Shown: piece after piece, positions 1 through 9,819 of the stretch
Position numbering within the stretch: the first letter of the stretch is position 1
How the letters are laid out: the number at the start of each line of letters is the position of its first letter
Origin: Peribacillus frigoritolerans
Lineage (GTDB): Bacteria > Bacillota > Bacilli > Bacillales > Bacillaceae
Direction of reading: 5' to 3'
Length of the DNA: 64,000 nt
NCBI RefSeq assembly: GCF_004358755.1
Contig: NZ_SMZY01000001.1
Location: 1,388,886-1,452,885, forward strand
The notes under the pieces: model-generated
Seen by the model: only the letters and a program-made list of their open reading frames with translations
Told to the model about the DNA's origin: nothing
The model's database searches: none
Position numbers and translations under genes: made by a program

Positions 1-1004
1 ATTGGAACCTCAGCCGCTTTAGCATGGCTGATTGCTTCCACTGTTTGAGGCATAACGCCGTCATCAGCAGCTACGACAAGGATTGTAATATCTGTTACTT
101 GAGCACCGCGGGCACGCATTGTTGTAAACGCGGCATGTCCGGGAGTATCAAGGAATGTAATTTTTTTGTTGTTTACAACAACCTGATAGGCACCGATATG
201 CTGAGTGATTCCGCCAGCTTCGCCTGCAGTTACTTTTGTATTTCGGATTGAGTCGAGTAAAGTTGTTTTACCATGGTCAACGTGACCCATAATTGTAACA
301 ACCGGAGGACGGATTTGAAGCTGATCCTCTTGATCCTCTGTTGCATAGCCTTCAAATTCAGTTACGTCAAATACGATAACTTCTTCAACTTCCACACCAT
401 ACTCGCCGGCAATCAATTCGATTGAATCTTTATCAAGATCCTGATTGATTGTTGCCATGACGCCAAGCATAAATAATTTTTTAATGATCTCAGAAGGCTC
501 TTTATGAAGCTTTCCTGCCAATTCTCCTACTGTAAGGCTGCCTGTAAAAGTAATTTTGCTCGGCATTTCCTTTTTAGGCTGAACAGGTGCTGCTCCCTGA
601 GGTCTGCGCTGATTATTATTGCTGTTGTTTTTCTTGTTGCCGAAATTCTTCTTGTTATTATTGTTGCGGTTATTGTTGTTATTATTTGATTTTCCCTGCT
701 GGCTAAAAGGCTTGCTGCCGCCTTTTGCTGCTGCTGGTTTAGTTGGATTAGCCGGTTTTGTGTTGTTAGTATTCTCTTGTTTTTGCATAGGCGTTTTGTG
801 ATCTTCCCTTTGTTTGACAGAAATGGATTTAGTTGTTTCTTTCTTATCTGCCTTGTATTTTCCGTCCAGTTTGACAATTATATGATCGTCAATTGTTGAC
901 ATATGGTTGCTGACTTCAACATTCATACTCTGCAAGGCTGTAATAACATCCTTGCTTGATATGTTTTGTTTTTTTGCATATTCGTAAACTCTCATTTTCG
1001 TCAT
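1..1004 (-). CDS. infB: translation initiation factor IF-2, N-terminal part (partial, runs off left edge)
   Basis: IF-2 is the GTPase that places initiator fMet-tRNA on the 30S subunit and promotes subunit joining. About 334 codons are present; the C-terminal half lies beyond position 1. The chosen ATG gives [11 protein letters not shown], the usual Bacillus IF-2 start, behind a GGGGGTG site. Visible parts: N-terminal DNA/RNA-binding-like helix, a charged, very Asn-rich linker (about residues 100-145), the IF2_N domain ([23 protein letters not shown]), then the G domain with G1 GHVDHGKT, switch I and G3 DTPGHAAF. It is the fifth gene of rimP-nusA-rnpM-ylxQ-infB; ylxQ ends 19 nt upstream. The Asn run is encoded by AAT/AAC triplets and is the only unusual part. 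Confidence 0.97.
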   Translation of the reverse strand, partial: MTKMRVYEYAKKQNISSKDVITALQSMNVEVSNHMSTIDDHIIVKLDGKYKADKKETTKSISVKQREDHKTPMQKQENTNNTKPANPTKPAAAKGGSKPFSQQGKSNNNNNNRNNNNKKNFGNKKNNSNNNQRRPQGAAPVQPKKEMPSKITFTGSLTVGELAGKLHKEPSEIIKKLFMLGVMATINQDLDKDSIELIAGEYGVEVEEVIVFDVTEFEGYATEDQEDQLQIRPPVVTIMGHVDHGKTTLLDSIRNTKVTAGEAGGITQHIGAYQVVVNNKKITFLDTPGHAAFTTMRARGAQVTDITILVVAADDGVMPQTVEAISHAKAAEVP

Positions 1005-1023
1005 ATGGTCACCCCCAAGAAAT

Positions 1024-1326
1024 TTAATCGAGCAAGGTTTTCATTTTTGCAGCAAAGCCTGCATCAACTAATGCCACAACTACTCGAGCATCCTTTCCAA
1101 TCGCCTGACCTAACAGGTACCGATCCGGGACCGAGACAACAGGAATGTTGTAAAAACTGCATTTATCATGAACCTTTTTAGCAGTATTTTCTGATGCATC
1201 TTTTGAGAGCAGAACAAGTTTTGCACGTGATTGTCTAACTTCTTTGATGACAAGTTCTTCTCCTGAAACAATCTTTCTTGCCCGATTTGCTAAGCCCAAT
1301 AAGGACATCCATTGATGCTTTACCAT
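1024..1326 (-). CDS. ylxQ: YlxQ, L7Ae/L30e-family RNA-binding protein
   Basis: A 100-residue protein of the ribosomal L7Ae/L30e/S12e fold, expected to bind kink-turn-like RNA. The family signature runs [16 protein letters not shown] near the N-terminus, then [17 protein letters not shown], and ends with [16 protein letters not shown]. Length and position between rnpM and infB match Bacillus YlxQ. No precise cellular role is established; association with translation or RNA processing is inferred from the fold and the operon. The ATG follows GGAGA by about 12 nt and lies 4 nt after the rnpM stop, so translation is probably coupled. Confidence 0.93.
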   Translation of the reverse strand: MVKHQWMSLLGLANRARKIVSGEELVIKEVRQSRAKLVLLSKDASENTAKKVHDKCSFYNIPVVSVPDRYLLGQAIGKDARVVVALVDAGFAAKMKTLLD

Positions 1327-1330
1327 ACCA

Positions 1331-1606
1331 TTAATGTTTCTCCTTCTCAGCTAGCTGAAGCAATTCTTCGTAGATGGCATCTTCAATTTTTACTTGCAGG
1401 TGATTAGCCAGTACATTCTTCTTTTTAGCTTGTAAAATACAGTCTTTATCAAGTGAGAGGTAAGCTCCGCGTCCGTTTTTCTTGCCTGTAGGATCAACGG
1501 AAACTTCTCCTTCTTTTGAACGGACAATACGAACAAGTTCTTTTTTCGGCTTCATTTCCCCAGTTGCCACGCATTTGCGCAGCGGAACTTTTCTTTGATT
1601 GTTCAC
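1331..1606 (-). CDS. rnpM: YlxR / RnpM, RNase P modulator-family RNA-binding protein
   Basis: A 91-residue basic YlxR-family protein. The family core is visible: [20 protein letters not shown] followed by the GRGAYLS motif and a [11 protein letters not shown] tail. The B. subtilis orthologue has been reported to bind RNase P RNA and modulate its activity, giving the name RnpM; I rely on memory for that. The gene sits between nusA and ylxQ with gaps of 13 and 4 nt, so it is cotranscribed with the transcription/translation factors. Stated function is inference from the family, while the family assignment is secure. Confidence 0.92.
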   Translation of the reverse strand: MNNQRKVPLRKCVATGEMKPKKELVRIVRSKEGEVSVDPTGKKNGRGAYLSLDKDCILQAKKKNVLANHLQVKIEDAIYEELLQLAEKEKH

Positions 1607-1619
1607 ATTGCCTCACCTC

Positions 1620-2753
1620 TTACTTGTCTAATTCATCTTGATTGAAAGAAAAAAGCGGCTCATCATCATCGCTTTCGTCAAGCGGAACATTTGCTCCTGC
1701 ACGAGGATAAATGCCCATTTGAAGTGCGTCTGTCTCGCTTTTAATATCAATCTTCCAGTTTGTCAATTTGGCCGCCAAGCGTGCATTTTGGCCTCTTTTG
1801 CCGATAGCAAGCGATAATTGATAGTCAGGAACAACCACTGTTGTCGCTTTATCATCTTCGTTCACATTAACATCAAGAACTTTAGATGGACTTAAAGCAT
1901 TAGCCACAAACAGAACAGGATCGTTTGACCATTTTACAATGTCAATCTTTTCGCCTTTTAATTCATTTACAATTGCCTGCACACGCTGGCCTTTAGGACC
2001 TACACATGAACCGACTGGATCAACCTCAGGGTTGTCTGAATGCACAGAAATTTTCGAACGGTCGCCAGCTTCGCGCGCCACTGATTTAATTTCAACCGTG
2101 CCGTCATAAATTTCAGGAACCTCAATTTCAAATAATCGTTTTAATAAGCCAGGATGAGTGCGTGAAACGAAAATTTGAGGTCCTTTTGTTGTTTTTTCAA
2201 CCTTTGTAATAAATACTTTAATGCGGTCATGAGGCTTGTATTTCTCATTTGGCATCTGTTCGCTTACAGGAAGCAGCGCCTCAATTTTGCCAAGGCTCAC
2301 ATAAATAAATTTAGAATCAATTCTTTGGACAATGCCAGTCATGATATCTTCTTCGCGATCTACAAATTCAGAGTAGATCACGCCGCGTTCTGCCTCGCGC
2401 ACACGCTGCGTTACAACCTGCTTGGCTGTTTGAGCTGCAATGCGGCCGAAGTCTTTAGGCGTAACTTCCATTTCAAGAACATCATTTACTTGATAGCTTG
2501 GATTTACGCTTTGAGCTTCTTCAACAGAAACTTCAAGTCTTGGATCATATACTTCATCAACTACATCTTTTCTTGCAAAGACTCTCATTGTTCCTGTGTC
2601 GCGGTTTAAATCAACGCGCACATTTTGAGCCTGATTAAAATTTCGTTTATAAGCTGAGATCAAAGCAGCTTCAATGGCTTCTATGATCACTTCTTTACTG
2701 ATGCCTTTTTCTTTTTCAAGAATCGTTAAGGCATCTAAAAGTTCATTACTCAT
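1620..2753 (-). CDS. nusA: transcription termination/antitermination factor NusA
   Basis: NusA binds RNA polymerase and nascent RNA, stimulates pausing and intrinsic termination, and is essential in Bacillus. The 377-residue product starts MSNELLDALTILEKEKG; a longer frame would add eight codons that overlap the GGGGGA ribosome binding site, so I start at 2753. In order: N-terminal RNAP-binding domain, S1 domain (GIVQRIDSKFIYVSLGKIEALLP, about 135-200), and two KH domains with GPKGQRVQ and AIGKRGQNARLAAKL. It lacks the long acidic C-terminal repeats of enterobacterial NusA, as usual in Firmicutes, ending in a short acidic tail. Expression is probably governed by the leader terminator in front of rimP. 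Confidence 0.98.
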   Translation of the reverse strand: MSNELLDALTILEKEKGISKEVIIEAIEAALISAYKRNFNQAQNVRVDLNRDTGTMRVFARKDVVDEVYDPRLEVSVEEAQSVNPSYQVNDVLEMEVTPKDFGRIAAQTAKQVVTQRVREAERGVIYSEFVDREEDIMTGIVQRIDSKFIYVSLGKIEALLPVSEQMPNEKYKPHDRIKVFITKVEKTTKGPQIFVSRTHPGLLKRLFEIEVPEIYDGTVEIKSVAREAGDRSKISVHSDNPEVDPVGSCVGPKGQRVQAIVNELKGEKIDIVKWSNDPVLFVANALSPSKVLDVNVNEDDKATTVVVPDYQLSLAIGKRGQNARLAAKLTNWKIDIKSETDALQMGIYPRAGANVPLDESDDDEPLFSFNQDELDK

Positions 2754-2789
2754 CTTAACGGTTTCCCCCTTATCCATCTAACAGTTTAT

Positions 2790-3263
2790 TTAGTTGAATG
2801 TGACAGCGAGCCGGGCACTGGCGATTTTTTCGTAAGGTATTTGAATTTGTTTTTTGCGTGTTTTAATTAAGATCGTCACAATAACATGCTCACCGTCAAA
2901 AGCAGTAAGCTCTCCTTCAAATACTTTTGAGCCTTCAAAAGGCTCATATGTTTTAATATAAACATTTTTGCCGATTGATTTTGTGAAGTCAGAGTCCTTC
3001 TTAAGCGGACGCTCAGCCCCAGGCGATGAAACTTCAAGAAAATAATTTTGTTCAATTGGATCTGTTTCATCTAATTTTTCACTTAGTTTTTCGCTGACAA
3101 TCGCGCAATGCTCGATGTCGATTCCATCACTTGAATCTATGAATACCCGCAAAAACCATTCTTTTCCTTCTTTTACGAACTCCACATCCACTAATTCCAA
3201 TGTTAATTCATCTAAAATCGGCATAGCTAATTCTGCTACGATTTCAGTAACTTTTTTGCTCAT
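2790..3263 (-). CDS. rimP: ribosome maturation factor RimP
   Basis: RimP assists maturation of the 30S subunit, particularly the S12 region. The 157-residue frame has the two-domain family layout: an alpha/beta N-terminal part ([29 protein letters not shown] without interruption) with the signature [13 protein letters not shown], and a C-terminal SH3-like barrel. The ATG sits behind AAGGAGG with seven spacing bases. It is the first gene of the nusA operon, 36 nt ahead of nusA, and follows a leader of about 180 nt containing two hairpins. Confidence 0.97.
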   Translation of the reverse strand: MSKKVTEIVAELAMPILDELTLELVDVEFVKEGKEWFLRVFIDSSDGIDIEHCAIVSEKLSEKLDETDPIEQNYFLEVSSPGAERPLKKDSDFTKSIGKNVYIKTYEPFEGSKVFEGELTAFDGEHVIVTILIKTRKKQIQIPYEKIASARLAVTFN

Positions 3264-3310
3264 CCCGTTCCTCCTTGTGAAATAGAAGCAAATATGACAC
3301 TATTAGTTGC

Positions 3311-3339
3311 TGAAAAACCCTGCTTCATATTGAGCAGGG
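3311..3339 (-). terminator. weak intrinsic terminator in the rimP-nusA leader (candidate NusA autoregulatory attenuator)
   Basis: On the minus strand CCCTGC pairs with GCAGGG (extendable by two weaker pairs) around a loop of 6-10 nt and is followed by TTTTTCAGCAACT, a short U-tract interrupted distally. It lies about 50 nt upstream of the rimP start and downstream of the predicted promoter, so it would be transcribed as part of the leader. In B. subtilis the nusA operon is known to be limited by NusA-stimulated termination in its 5' UTR; this hairpin fits that position and the weak-terminator type. Function here is inferred. Confidence 0.7.
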
Positions 3340-3400
3340 AATGTATGTACACAACACGCGATCCGAATGAAGAGACAATAAAATCTCTACTCAATACGAA

Positions 3401-3420
3401 AGAGTGGGTTGCCCCACTCT
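3401..3420 (-). other. leader hairpin upstream of the rimP attenuator
   Basis: An 8-bp perfect stem, AGAGTGGG with CCCACTCT, and a four-base loop (GCAA in the minus-strand transcript). It is not followed by a U-run, so it is more likely a 5' stabilising or regulatory structure of the nusA-operon leader than a terminator. It could instead mark the end of the polC transcript after processing. The 320-nt stretch 3264-3583 holds only this hairpin, the attenuator and the promoter. Confidence 0.5.
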
Positions 3421-3453
3421 CTGCCTCTAACTATCGTTAGCATTTCCATAAAA

Positions 3454-3482
3454 AATATAACATAACCGGCCATTTATTGCAA
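3454..3482 (-). promoter_or_regulatory. predicted sigma-A promoter of rimP-nusA-rnpM-ylxQ-infB
   Basis: Minus-strand TTGCAA (3482-3477) and TATATT (3459-3454) separated by exactly 17 bp, matching TTGACA/TATAAT at four and five positions. It lies about 100 nt after the polC stop and would give a leader of roughly 180 nt carrying the two hairpins described above. Confidence 0.6.
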
Positions 3483-3583
3483 ATTAAAATCAAACTGTGT
3501 AAGGCATTTCAGAAGATATTGCAAGATTTTTCTCCTGAAAAGATTCAGTGAATATTTCCCAATTAACAAGTCTGTCAAAAAAA

Positions 3584-6500
3584 TCAAAACAGAGACAGCT
3601 GATTTTGATCAGGGAGTGACTCGAGACAGCCTTGCTTGTCAAGGTATTCAATAATTGTCTTAGACACCTTGCCGCGCTGCTGAAGGTCCTCTTTGGAGAG
3701 GAATTCTCCGGTCTGTCTTGCATTTACGATATTTATAGCAGCATTTGTTCCGAGCCCTGGAATGGAATTGAAAGGCGGAATTAAAGAGTTCCCGTCAATC
3801 AGGAAATCCGTTGCGCTTGATCTGTACAGATCTACTTTTTGGAACGAATAGCCGCGCTCGCACATTTCAAGGGCAAGTTCAAGAACTGTCAGTAAACTCT
3901 TTTCTTTAGGAGATGCCTCAAGTCCTTTTTGATTAATCTCAACTATTTTCGCCTTAATTGGCTCTGATCCTTTTACCATCGTTTCGATGTCAAAATCATC
4001 GGCACGGACTGTGAAGTAAGCAGAATAATAAAGCAGGGCATGATGCACTTTAAAATAGGCAATCCGGACAGCCATCAAAACATATGCTGCGGCATGGGCT
4101 TTCGGAAACATGTACTTTATTTTGAGGCATGAGCTGATGTACCAGTCAGGCACCTCATTCTTTTTCATTTCCTCAACCATTTCCGGTGTAAGACCCTTCC
4201 CTTTACGCACAGACTCCATTATTTTAAAGGCAAATGAAGGTTCGAGCCCCTGATAGATTAAATAAACCATAATATCATCACGGCACCCGATTACTTCGCT
4301 CAGCGTACAAGTATTATCGTGAATTAATTCCTGTGCATTTCCAAGCCATACGTCCGTTCCATGGGAAAGTCCGGAAATTTGCACGAGCTCAGAAAATGTA
4401 GTCGGCTTTGTGTCTTCAAGCATTTGGCGGACAAAGCGGGTACCGAATTCCGGAATTCCAAGTGTACCGGTTTTACACATAATCTGTTCTTCTGTTACGC
4501 CAAGGGATTCTGTCCCGCTGAATATTTTCATTACCTCTTTATCATCAGTCGGAATCGTTTTCGGATCAATTCCGCTAAGATCCTGGAGCATCCTGATCAC
4601 TGTCGGGTCGTCGTGTCCCAGAATATCAAGCTTCAGCAAATTATCATGAATGGAATGAAAGTCAAAGTGAGTCGTTTTCCATTCAGAACCTGTGGCATCA
4701 GCTGGAAATTGAATCGGTGAAAAATCGTATATATCCATATAATCCGGTACAACGATGATTCCGCCCGGATGCTGGCCGGTATTTCTTTTTACGCCTGTAC
4801 AGCCTTGGACAAGACGGTCGACTTCTGCATTTCTCAGCATCAAGTTGTTGTCACCCGCGTAGCCTTTCACATATCCGTAAGCTGTTTTCTCAGCGACGGT
4901 ACCGATGGTTCCGGCGCGGAACACGTTATCTTCCCCAAATAGATCCTTCGTGTAATTATGCGCTCTCGGCTGATATTCTCCCGAGAAGTTCAAATCGATA
5001 TCGGGTACTTTATCTCCTTTAAAACCAAGGAACGTTTCAAACGGAATATCATGTCCATCTTTATGGAATTTAGCTCCGCATTGAGGACAGTCCTTATTCG
5101 GCAGATCAAACCCTGAACCTACTGAACCATCATTAAAGAATTCTGAATGCTTGCAGTCAGGACAAACATAATGCGGAGGCAGCGGGTTAACCTCTGTTAT
5201 CTCTGTCATGGTTGCAACAAGGGATGATCCGACAGAGCCCCTTGATCCAACAAGATATCCATCGTCAAGAGATTTTTTAACAAGCTTGTGCGAAATCAGG
5301 TAGATAACGGCAAAGCCGTGGCCGATGATACTTTTCAGTTCTTTTTCAAGTCTTGCTTCGACGATTTTCGGAAGCTGGCTGCCATAAATGCTTCTGGCCA
5401 TGCTGTAGCTCATTTCGCGGATTTCATCGTCTGCACCCTCAATTTTTGGTGTATAAAGGTCATCTTTAATAGGTTTTATTTCTTCAATTAATTCTGCTAC
5501 ACGATGTGTATTGTCAATGACAATTTCACGTGCTTTCTCTTTCCCGAGAAAACTGAAGCAATCGAGCATTTCATTTGTTGGTCTGAAATGAACGTTTGGA
5601 AGCTCGTGGCGGTTGAGCGGATTCGCACCGCCCTGAGAGTTTACTAGAATCTTGCGGTAAATTTTATCTTCCGGCTGAAGATAGTGCACGTTTCCGGTTG
5701 CAACGACCGGCTTTTCAAGCTTTTCGCCAAGATTCACCAGGTTCGTGATGATTTCTTTGAGAGCCATTTCGTCCTTGATATACTCCATCTGAATTAAGTG
5801 GCGGTATACTTCAGGAGGCTGCACCTCAATGTAGTCATAGAAAGCGGCTATATCTTCCACTTCCTCCGGAGACTTTTGCATCATGCCTTCAAACACTTCC
5901 CCGCGGTCGCATGCTGAGCCGACAAGGATCCCTTCGCGGTGCTTTGTAAGCTGAGATCTCGGCACTCGTGCAACACGGTAGAAATAATCAATATGAGAAA
6001 GCGAAACTAGTTTAAACAAGTTCTTTAAGCCAATTTCATTTTGGGCAAGCAGAATCGCATGATAAGGACGAGCTCGCTGATAAGCATTGCCCTGCCCCAT
6101 ATTATCGTTAAGCTGATTATGGTTCTCAATTCCTTTTTCAGCAGCATCTTTCAGCATTCGGAGCAGGAGATATCCTGTCGCTTCCGCGTCAAAAATAGCA
6201 CGGTGATGCTGAGTCAGCTCAATATCAAACTTTTTGGCAAGTGTATTTAATCTGTGGCTTTTCAGCTCAGGGTATAAAAATCTGCCAAGTTCAAGAGTAT
6301 CGATGACAGGATTGGCTGCTTTGCCGGCACCAAGCAGCTGTTTGTAGCCAACGTTTAAGAAGCCCATATCGAAACTTGCATTATGCGCAACTAAAATGTC
6401 CTCTCCTGCCCACTCTTTGAACCTGCGGAGCACTTCATCTACATTTGGAGCTGTTGCCACCATATCATCTGTAATGCCGGTTAACTCTATTGTTGTCGCT

Positions 6501-7885
6501 GATAGACGGTGATGAGGATTTGCAAATGACTCAAAACGGTCGATGATATCGCCGTTTCTGATTTTAACGGCTGCAAGCTCGATAATCGTATCGTATACAG
6601 CTGATAAGCCGGTTGTCTCTACGTCAAATACGACATAGGTTGCTTCAGGCAAAAAGCGATCCTGCTCGTTATAAGCAATCGGCACTCCGTCATCTACCAG
6701 GTTAATTTCAACACCGTAAAGGACTTTGATGCCATTTTTCTTGCCGGCAGAATACGCTTCAGGGAACGACTGTGCAACAGCGTGATCAGTGATTGCTACA
6801 GCAGGATGCCCCCATTTACTTGCCTGTCCGACTAAAGAACTGACAGATGATACAGCATCCATTTGGCTCATTGGAGTGTGCAAGTGAAGCTCTATTCTTT
6901 TTTCATCAGACGTATCCTGACGAATTTCAGGTTTGATTTCATTAATATCATTTGCAATCATGACTAAATCTCTTACAAATGTATCATTCTGAATGCTGCC
7001 GCGAACCTTAACCCACATCCCTTTTTTCAGTGTTTGCAGAAGAACTGCGTCTTCTTTATCACGAGCAAACATTTTTACTAAAATGGAGTTTGTATAGTCC
7101 GTAACTTTAAACGTGCTTAATGTTCTTCCGCTGCGAAGCTCTCTAGTTTCGGCATCGAATACATATCCTTGAATGGTGATGCGGCGCTCCTCATCTTCAA
7201 TCGTGCTGATCTGTTTGATTTCTTCGTCATTCTTAATGGCATAGCCGATCATCAGAGGACCCTGAGGAGCCTCCTGTTCTTGATCTTTCTTATCCATTTC
7301 TGTAATGGCAAGCATCATTTTTTCTTGATCTTCAAGCTTCTTCTGCTCTTGGAACTTTTGAATTTCTTCTTTTGATATATTAACGGTCGTATCCAGCTGA
7401 ATGAGCGGAAAGCCAAATTGAGCAAAGCTGTCCTGAAGAACCGATGTGTATTTTTTCTTGATGGCCATTGCTTCGGTTTCATTTCTCGTTTTTACAATCA
7501 GCTTTAATCCCTGTACTTCAGGAATTTGCTCATTTAACAACGAGAGCATAGGAGGAGAAATCCCCTGCATTTCCTGGACACAAACCGACCAATAGTCTGC
7601 AATTAATTTTTCATCAAATGTTTGATCATTAACGGTAATTTTAAATGATACATCAGCTATATGCGAAAACGATTTTGTTAATTTCGCATAAAAAATCCGG
7701 TACACTTCAAAAGGAAGGATCCGGTCAAATGAAAATTGAAATTCCCATTTCTTTGACAGCTTATGGACCGTCAGTTTAGTGATCGCACCGTTTTTAAAAT
7801 GATTAAAAACAGCATCGTCTGTTAAATCGATTTGCTGAAGCAGCAGCTGAAATCGCTCTTTTTGAGCTTTCGAAAGTTCGTCCAT
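3584..7885 (-). CDS. polC: DNA polymerase III PolC-type, catalytic subunit
   Basis: The replicative leading-strand DNA polymerase of low-GC Gram-positives, with built-in 3'-5' proofreading. At 1433 residues it has the usual length. Domains in order: N-terminal tau-binding-like region; OB fold (about 235-330); PHP domain starting [13 protein letters not shown], interrupted by the DEDDh exonuclease beginning [14 protein letters not shown] and including [13 protein letters not shown]; the Gram-positive zinc finger (CPDC...CPQC, about 905-945); and the C-family palm with [12 protein letters not shown], followed by fingers, (HhH)2 and the terminal clamp-binding-type motif QLSLF. It follows proS by 125 nt that contain a strong hairpin. 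No terminator is evident after the stop, so some transcripts may continue into rimP. Confidence 0.99.
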   Translation of the reverse strand: MDELSKAQKERFQLLLQQIDLTDDAVFNHFKNGAITKLTVHKLSKKWEFQFSFDRILPFEVYRIFYAKLTKSFSHIADVSFKITVNDQTFDEKLIADYWSVCVQEMQGISPPMLSLLNEQIPEVQGLKLIVKTRNETEAMAIKKKYTSVLQDSFAQFGFPLIQLDTTVNISKEEIQKFQEQKKLEDQEKMMLAITEMDKKDQEQEAPQGPLMIGYAIKNDEEIKQISTIEDEERRITIQGYVFDAETRELRSGRTLSTFKVTDYTNSILVKMFARDKEDAVLLQTLKKGMWVKVRGSIQNDTFVRDLVMIANDINEIKPEIRQDTSDEKRIELHLHTPMSQMDAVSSVSSLVGQASKWGHPAVAITDHAVAQSFPEAYSAGKKNGIKVLYGVEINLVDDGVPIAYNEQDRFLPEATYVVFDVETTGLSAVYDTIIELAAVKIRNGDIIDRFESFANPHHRLSATTIELTGITDDMVATAPNVDEVLRRFKEWAGEDILVAHNASFDMGFLNVGYKQLLGAGKAANPVIDTLELGRFLYPELKSHRLNTLAKKFDIELTQHHRAIFDAEATGYLLLRMLKDAAEKGIENHNQLNDNMGQGNAYQRARPYHAILLAQNEIGLKNLFKLVSLSHIDYFYRVARVPRSQLTKHREGILVGSACDRGEVFEGMMQKSPEEVEDIAAFYDYIEVQPPEVYRHLIQMEYIKDEMALKEIITNLVNLGEKLEKPVVATGNVHYLQPEDKIYRKILVNSQGGANPLNRHELPNVHFRPTNEMLDCFSFLGKEKAREIVIDNTHRVAELIEEIKPIKDDLYTPKIEGADDEIREMSYSMARSIYGSQLPKIVEARLEKELKSIIGHGFAVIYLISHKLVKKSLDDGYLVGSRGSVGSSLVATMTEITEVNPLPPHYVCPDCKHSEFFNDGSVGSGFDLPNKDCPQCGAKFHKDGHDIPFETFLGFKGDKVPDIDLNFSGEYQPRAHNYTKDLFGEDNVFRAGTIGTVAEKTAYGYVKGYAGDNNLMLRNAEVDRLVQGCTGVKRNTGQHPGGIIVVPDYMDIYDFSPIQFPADATGSEWKTTHFDFHSIHDNLLKLDILGHDDPTVIRMLQDLSGIDPKTIPTDDKEVMKIFSGTESLGVTEEQIMCKTGTLGIPEFGTRFVRQMLEDTKPTTFSELVQISGLSHGTDVWLGNAQELIHDNTCTLSEVIGCRDDIMVYLIYQGLEPSFAFKIMESVRKGKGLTPEMVEEMKKNEVPDWYISSCLKIKYMFPKAHAAAYVLMAVRIAYFKVHHALLYYSAYFTVRADDFDIETMVKGSEPIKAKIVEINQKGLEASPKEKSLLTVLELALEMCERGYSFQKVDLYRSSATDFLIDGNSLIPPFNSIPGLGTNAAINIVNARQTGEFLSKEDLQQRGKVSKTIIEYLDKQGCLESLPDQNQLSLF

Positions 7886-7925
7886 TCTAACCGTCCCCTC
7901 TTACAATAATCGATCCTCATAATTG

Positions 7926-7954
7926 AAGGTACCTCGCTCTTTGCGAGGTACCTT
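7926..7954 (-). terminator. strong hairpin between proS and polC (poor U-tract)
   Basis: A perfect 12-bp stem, AAGGTACCTCGC with GCGAGGTACCTT, closed by a five-base loop. On the minus strand it is followed by CAATTATGAGG rather than a U-run, so termination may be partial or NusA-dependent. A second, weaker stem (AACATGAA / TTCATGTT, 7982-8008) lies just upstream. Either proS-polC attenuation or mRNA end protection is possible. Confidence 0.55.
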
Positions 7955-8010
7955 TAAATGTTTTATTCACTTACTTATCATAACATGAATAAATGAGAGC
8001 TTCATGTTTT

Positions 8011-9714
8011 TTAATTGGATAATAAATTGGAAATGGTGCCAGTTAAATCAGACAATGCAACATCCATTCCTTCACCTGTTTTGCGGACCTTCACTTCAAC
8101 GATTCCGTCAGCCGCCTGTTTCCCAACCACGACTCTTACTGGAATGCCGATGAGATCTGAATCTGCAAATTTCACGCCTGCACGTTCAATGCGGTCATCG
8201 TATAGAACTTCAAATCCAGCTTCTTTAAGATCTGCATATAATTTATCACTTAATTCAGCCTGAACCTCATTTTTTGCATTGGCACTAATTAGGTGAACCT
8301 GGAACGGAGCAACCGCAGCAGGCCATACAATGCCCTTTTCATCGTTATATTGCTCGACGATGGCTGCAAGTGTTCGTGAAACTCCAATTCCGTAGCAGCC
8401 CATGATCATCGGCTGCGCTCTGCCGTTTTCATCCAGGAACGTAGCATTCATAGCTTCACTGTAACGTGTGCCAAGTTTAAATACATGACCTACTTCAATG
8501 CCTTTTGCAAATTGAATGATGCCTTGTCCATCAGGAGATAAGTCTCCTTCTTCAATAAATCTCAAATCAGCAAATTGAGATACGTTTGCATCACGTTCAA
8601 TATTCACGCCTGTGTAATGATAGTTCTCTTCGTTAGCTCCGCACACACCGTTTACGATTGCCTGAACGGCCATGTCAGCAATTATCTCTACTTCTGAGCT
8701 GACTGCAACAGGACCTACATAGCCCGGCAGTACTCCGGCTGCCTGCTTTGTCTCTTCAGCCGATGCAAGCTCTACAACGGAAGCTCCATACAAGTTTTTA
8801 ATTTTGATGTCATTAACCTCATGATCACCGCGTACTAAAACTAAGACGAATTTCTCATCCACTTTGAAAAGAAGAGACTTAATTAATTGCTCTTTAGCTG
8901 TATTTAAGAACGCAGAAACTTCTTCAATAGTTTTTTGATCGGGTGTTTCCACCTTTTCAAGACTTTGAGCTTCCTCGCCGCTTTTTTCGTATTGATTAAT
9001 GACAGGAGCCATTTCAATGTTTGCAGCATACTGGGAAGTATCAGAGTATGCAATCGTATCTTCTCCTACATCTGAGAGTACCATGAATTCATGCGTATCT
9101 TTCCCGCCCATTGCACCGGAATCTGCGATGACTGCACGGTAATTTAAGCCGCAGCGTGAGAAGATATTGCTGTAAGCCTGGAACATTTTTTCGTAGACAT
9201 CATCAAGACTTTCAAAAGATGCATGGAAAGAATAGGCGTCTTTCATAATAAATTCACGGCCGCGAAGCAGACCGAAACGAGGTCGCTTTTCATCTCTGAA
9301 TTTAGATTGAATTTGAAATAGATTCAAAGGCAGTCTTTTATACGATTTTACCTCGTCTCTAACAAGAGAAGTAATAACTTCTTCATGGGTTGCACCAAGC
9401 GCAAATTCACGGCTGTGACGGTCTTTCATCCGCATTAGTTCAGGGCCGTACGTATACCATCTGCCTGACTCCTGCCAAAGCTCTGCCTGCTGAAGTGCAG
9501 GCATTAACAGTTCGGATGATCCGGCACGATTCATTTCTTCACGCACAATTTGCTCAATTTTTTTCAGGACAATGGAAGCAAGCGGCAAATAACTGTAAAT
9601 CCCGCTTGCATTTTGACGCATGAAGCCTGCACGCAATAAAAGCTGATGGCTTTTAATATCAGCGTCTGCAGGCACTTCTCGTAAAGTAGGAATAAATGTC
9701 ATACTCTGTTTCAT
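8011..9714 (-). CDS. proS: prolyl-tRNA synthetase, bacterial type with editing domain
   Basis: Charges tRNA-Pro in the cytoplasm (class II aminoacyl-tRNA synthetase). The 567-residue length and the central INS insertion (about 225-385) identify the long bacterial type that hydrolyses Ala-tRNA-Pro. Class II motifs are visible: motif 1 in the first 80 residues, motif 2 [21 protein letters not shown] (quoted in two parts: [23 protein letters not shown]), motif 3 [17 protein letters not shown], then the anticodon-binding domain ending in [12 protein letters not shown]. It follows rseP by 105 nt; that gap is too short for a T-box leader and has none. Order rseP-proS-polC is as in B. subtilis. Confidence 0.99.
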   Translation of the reverse strand: MKQSMTFIPTLREVPADADIKSHQLLLRAGFMRQNASGIYSYLPLASIVLKKIEQIVREEMNRAGSSELLMPALQQAELWQESGRWYTYGPELMRMKDRHSREFALGATHEEVITSLVRDEVKSYKRLPLNLFQIQSKFRDEKRPRFGLLRGREFIMKDAYSFHASFESLDDVYEKMFQAYSNIFSRCGLNYRAVIADSGAMGGKDTHEFMVLSDVGEDTIAYSDTSQYAANIEMAPVINQYEKSGEEAQSLEKVETPDQKTIEEVSAFLNTAKEQLIKSLLFKVDEKFVLVLVRGDHEVNDIKIKNLYGASVVELASAEETKQAAGVLPGYVGPVAVSSEVEIIADMAVQAIVNGVCGANEENYHYTGVNIERDANVSQFADLRFIEEGDLSPDGQGIIQFAKGIEVGHVFKLGTRYSEAMNATFLDENGRAQPMIMGCYGIGVSRTLAAIVEQYNDEKGIVWPAAVAPFQVHLISANAKNEVQAELSDKLYADLKEAGFEVLYDDRIERAGVKFADSDLIGIPVRVVVGKQAADGIVEVKVRKTGEGMDVALSDLTGTISNLLSN

Positions 9715-9766
9715 CTTTGGGCACCTCTATCTATTTATACATTTTAATAGTCTGGTTTAAGAAAAA

Positions 9767-9803
9767 GAGAGGACGGTCTGAGTAAAAATGACAACGGCCT
9801 CTC
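9767..9803 (-). terminator. possible weak terminator between rseP and proS
   Basis: GAGAGG and CCTCTC form a six-pair stem with a long (about 25-nt) loop, followed on the minus strand by TTTTTCTT. The U-run is good but the stem is short, so any termination would be inefficient and proS may still be cotranscribed with rseP. Confidence 0.35.
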
Positions 9804-9819
9804 AGGTCATAGCTAAGCC

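Noticed and set aside
527..877. Minus-strand open frame of 116 codons
   Set aside because: Out-of-frame overlap with the infB linker; produced by its low-complexity AAC/AAT sequence.
2175..2609. Plus-strand open frame of 144 codons within nusA
   Set aside because: Antisense to a highly conserved gene, composition follows nusA codon pattern, no initiation signals.
9715..9819. Possible T-box leader in front of proS
   Set aside because: Gap is 105 nt, lacks the T-box GGTGG-type conserved core and a standard antiterminator/terminator pair.
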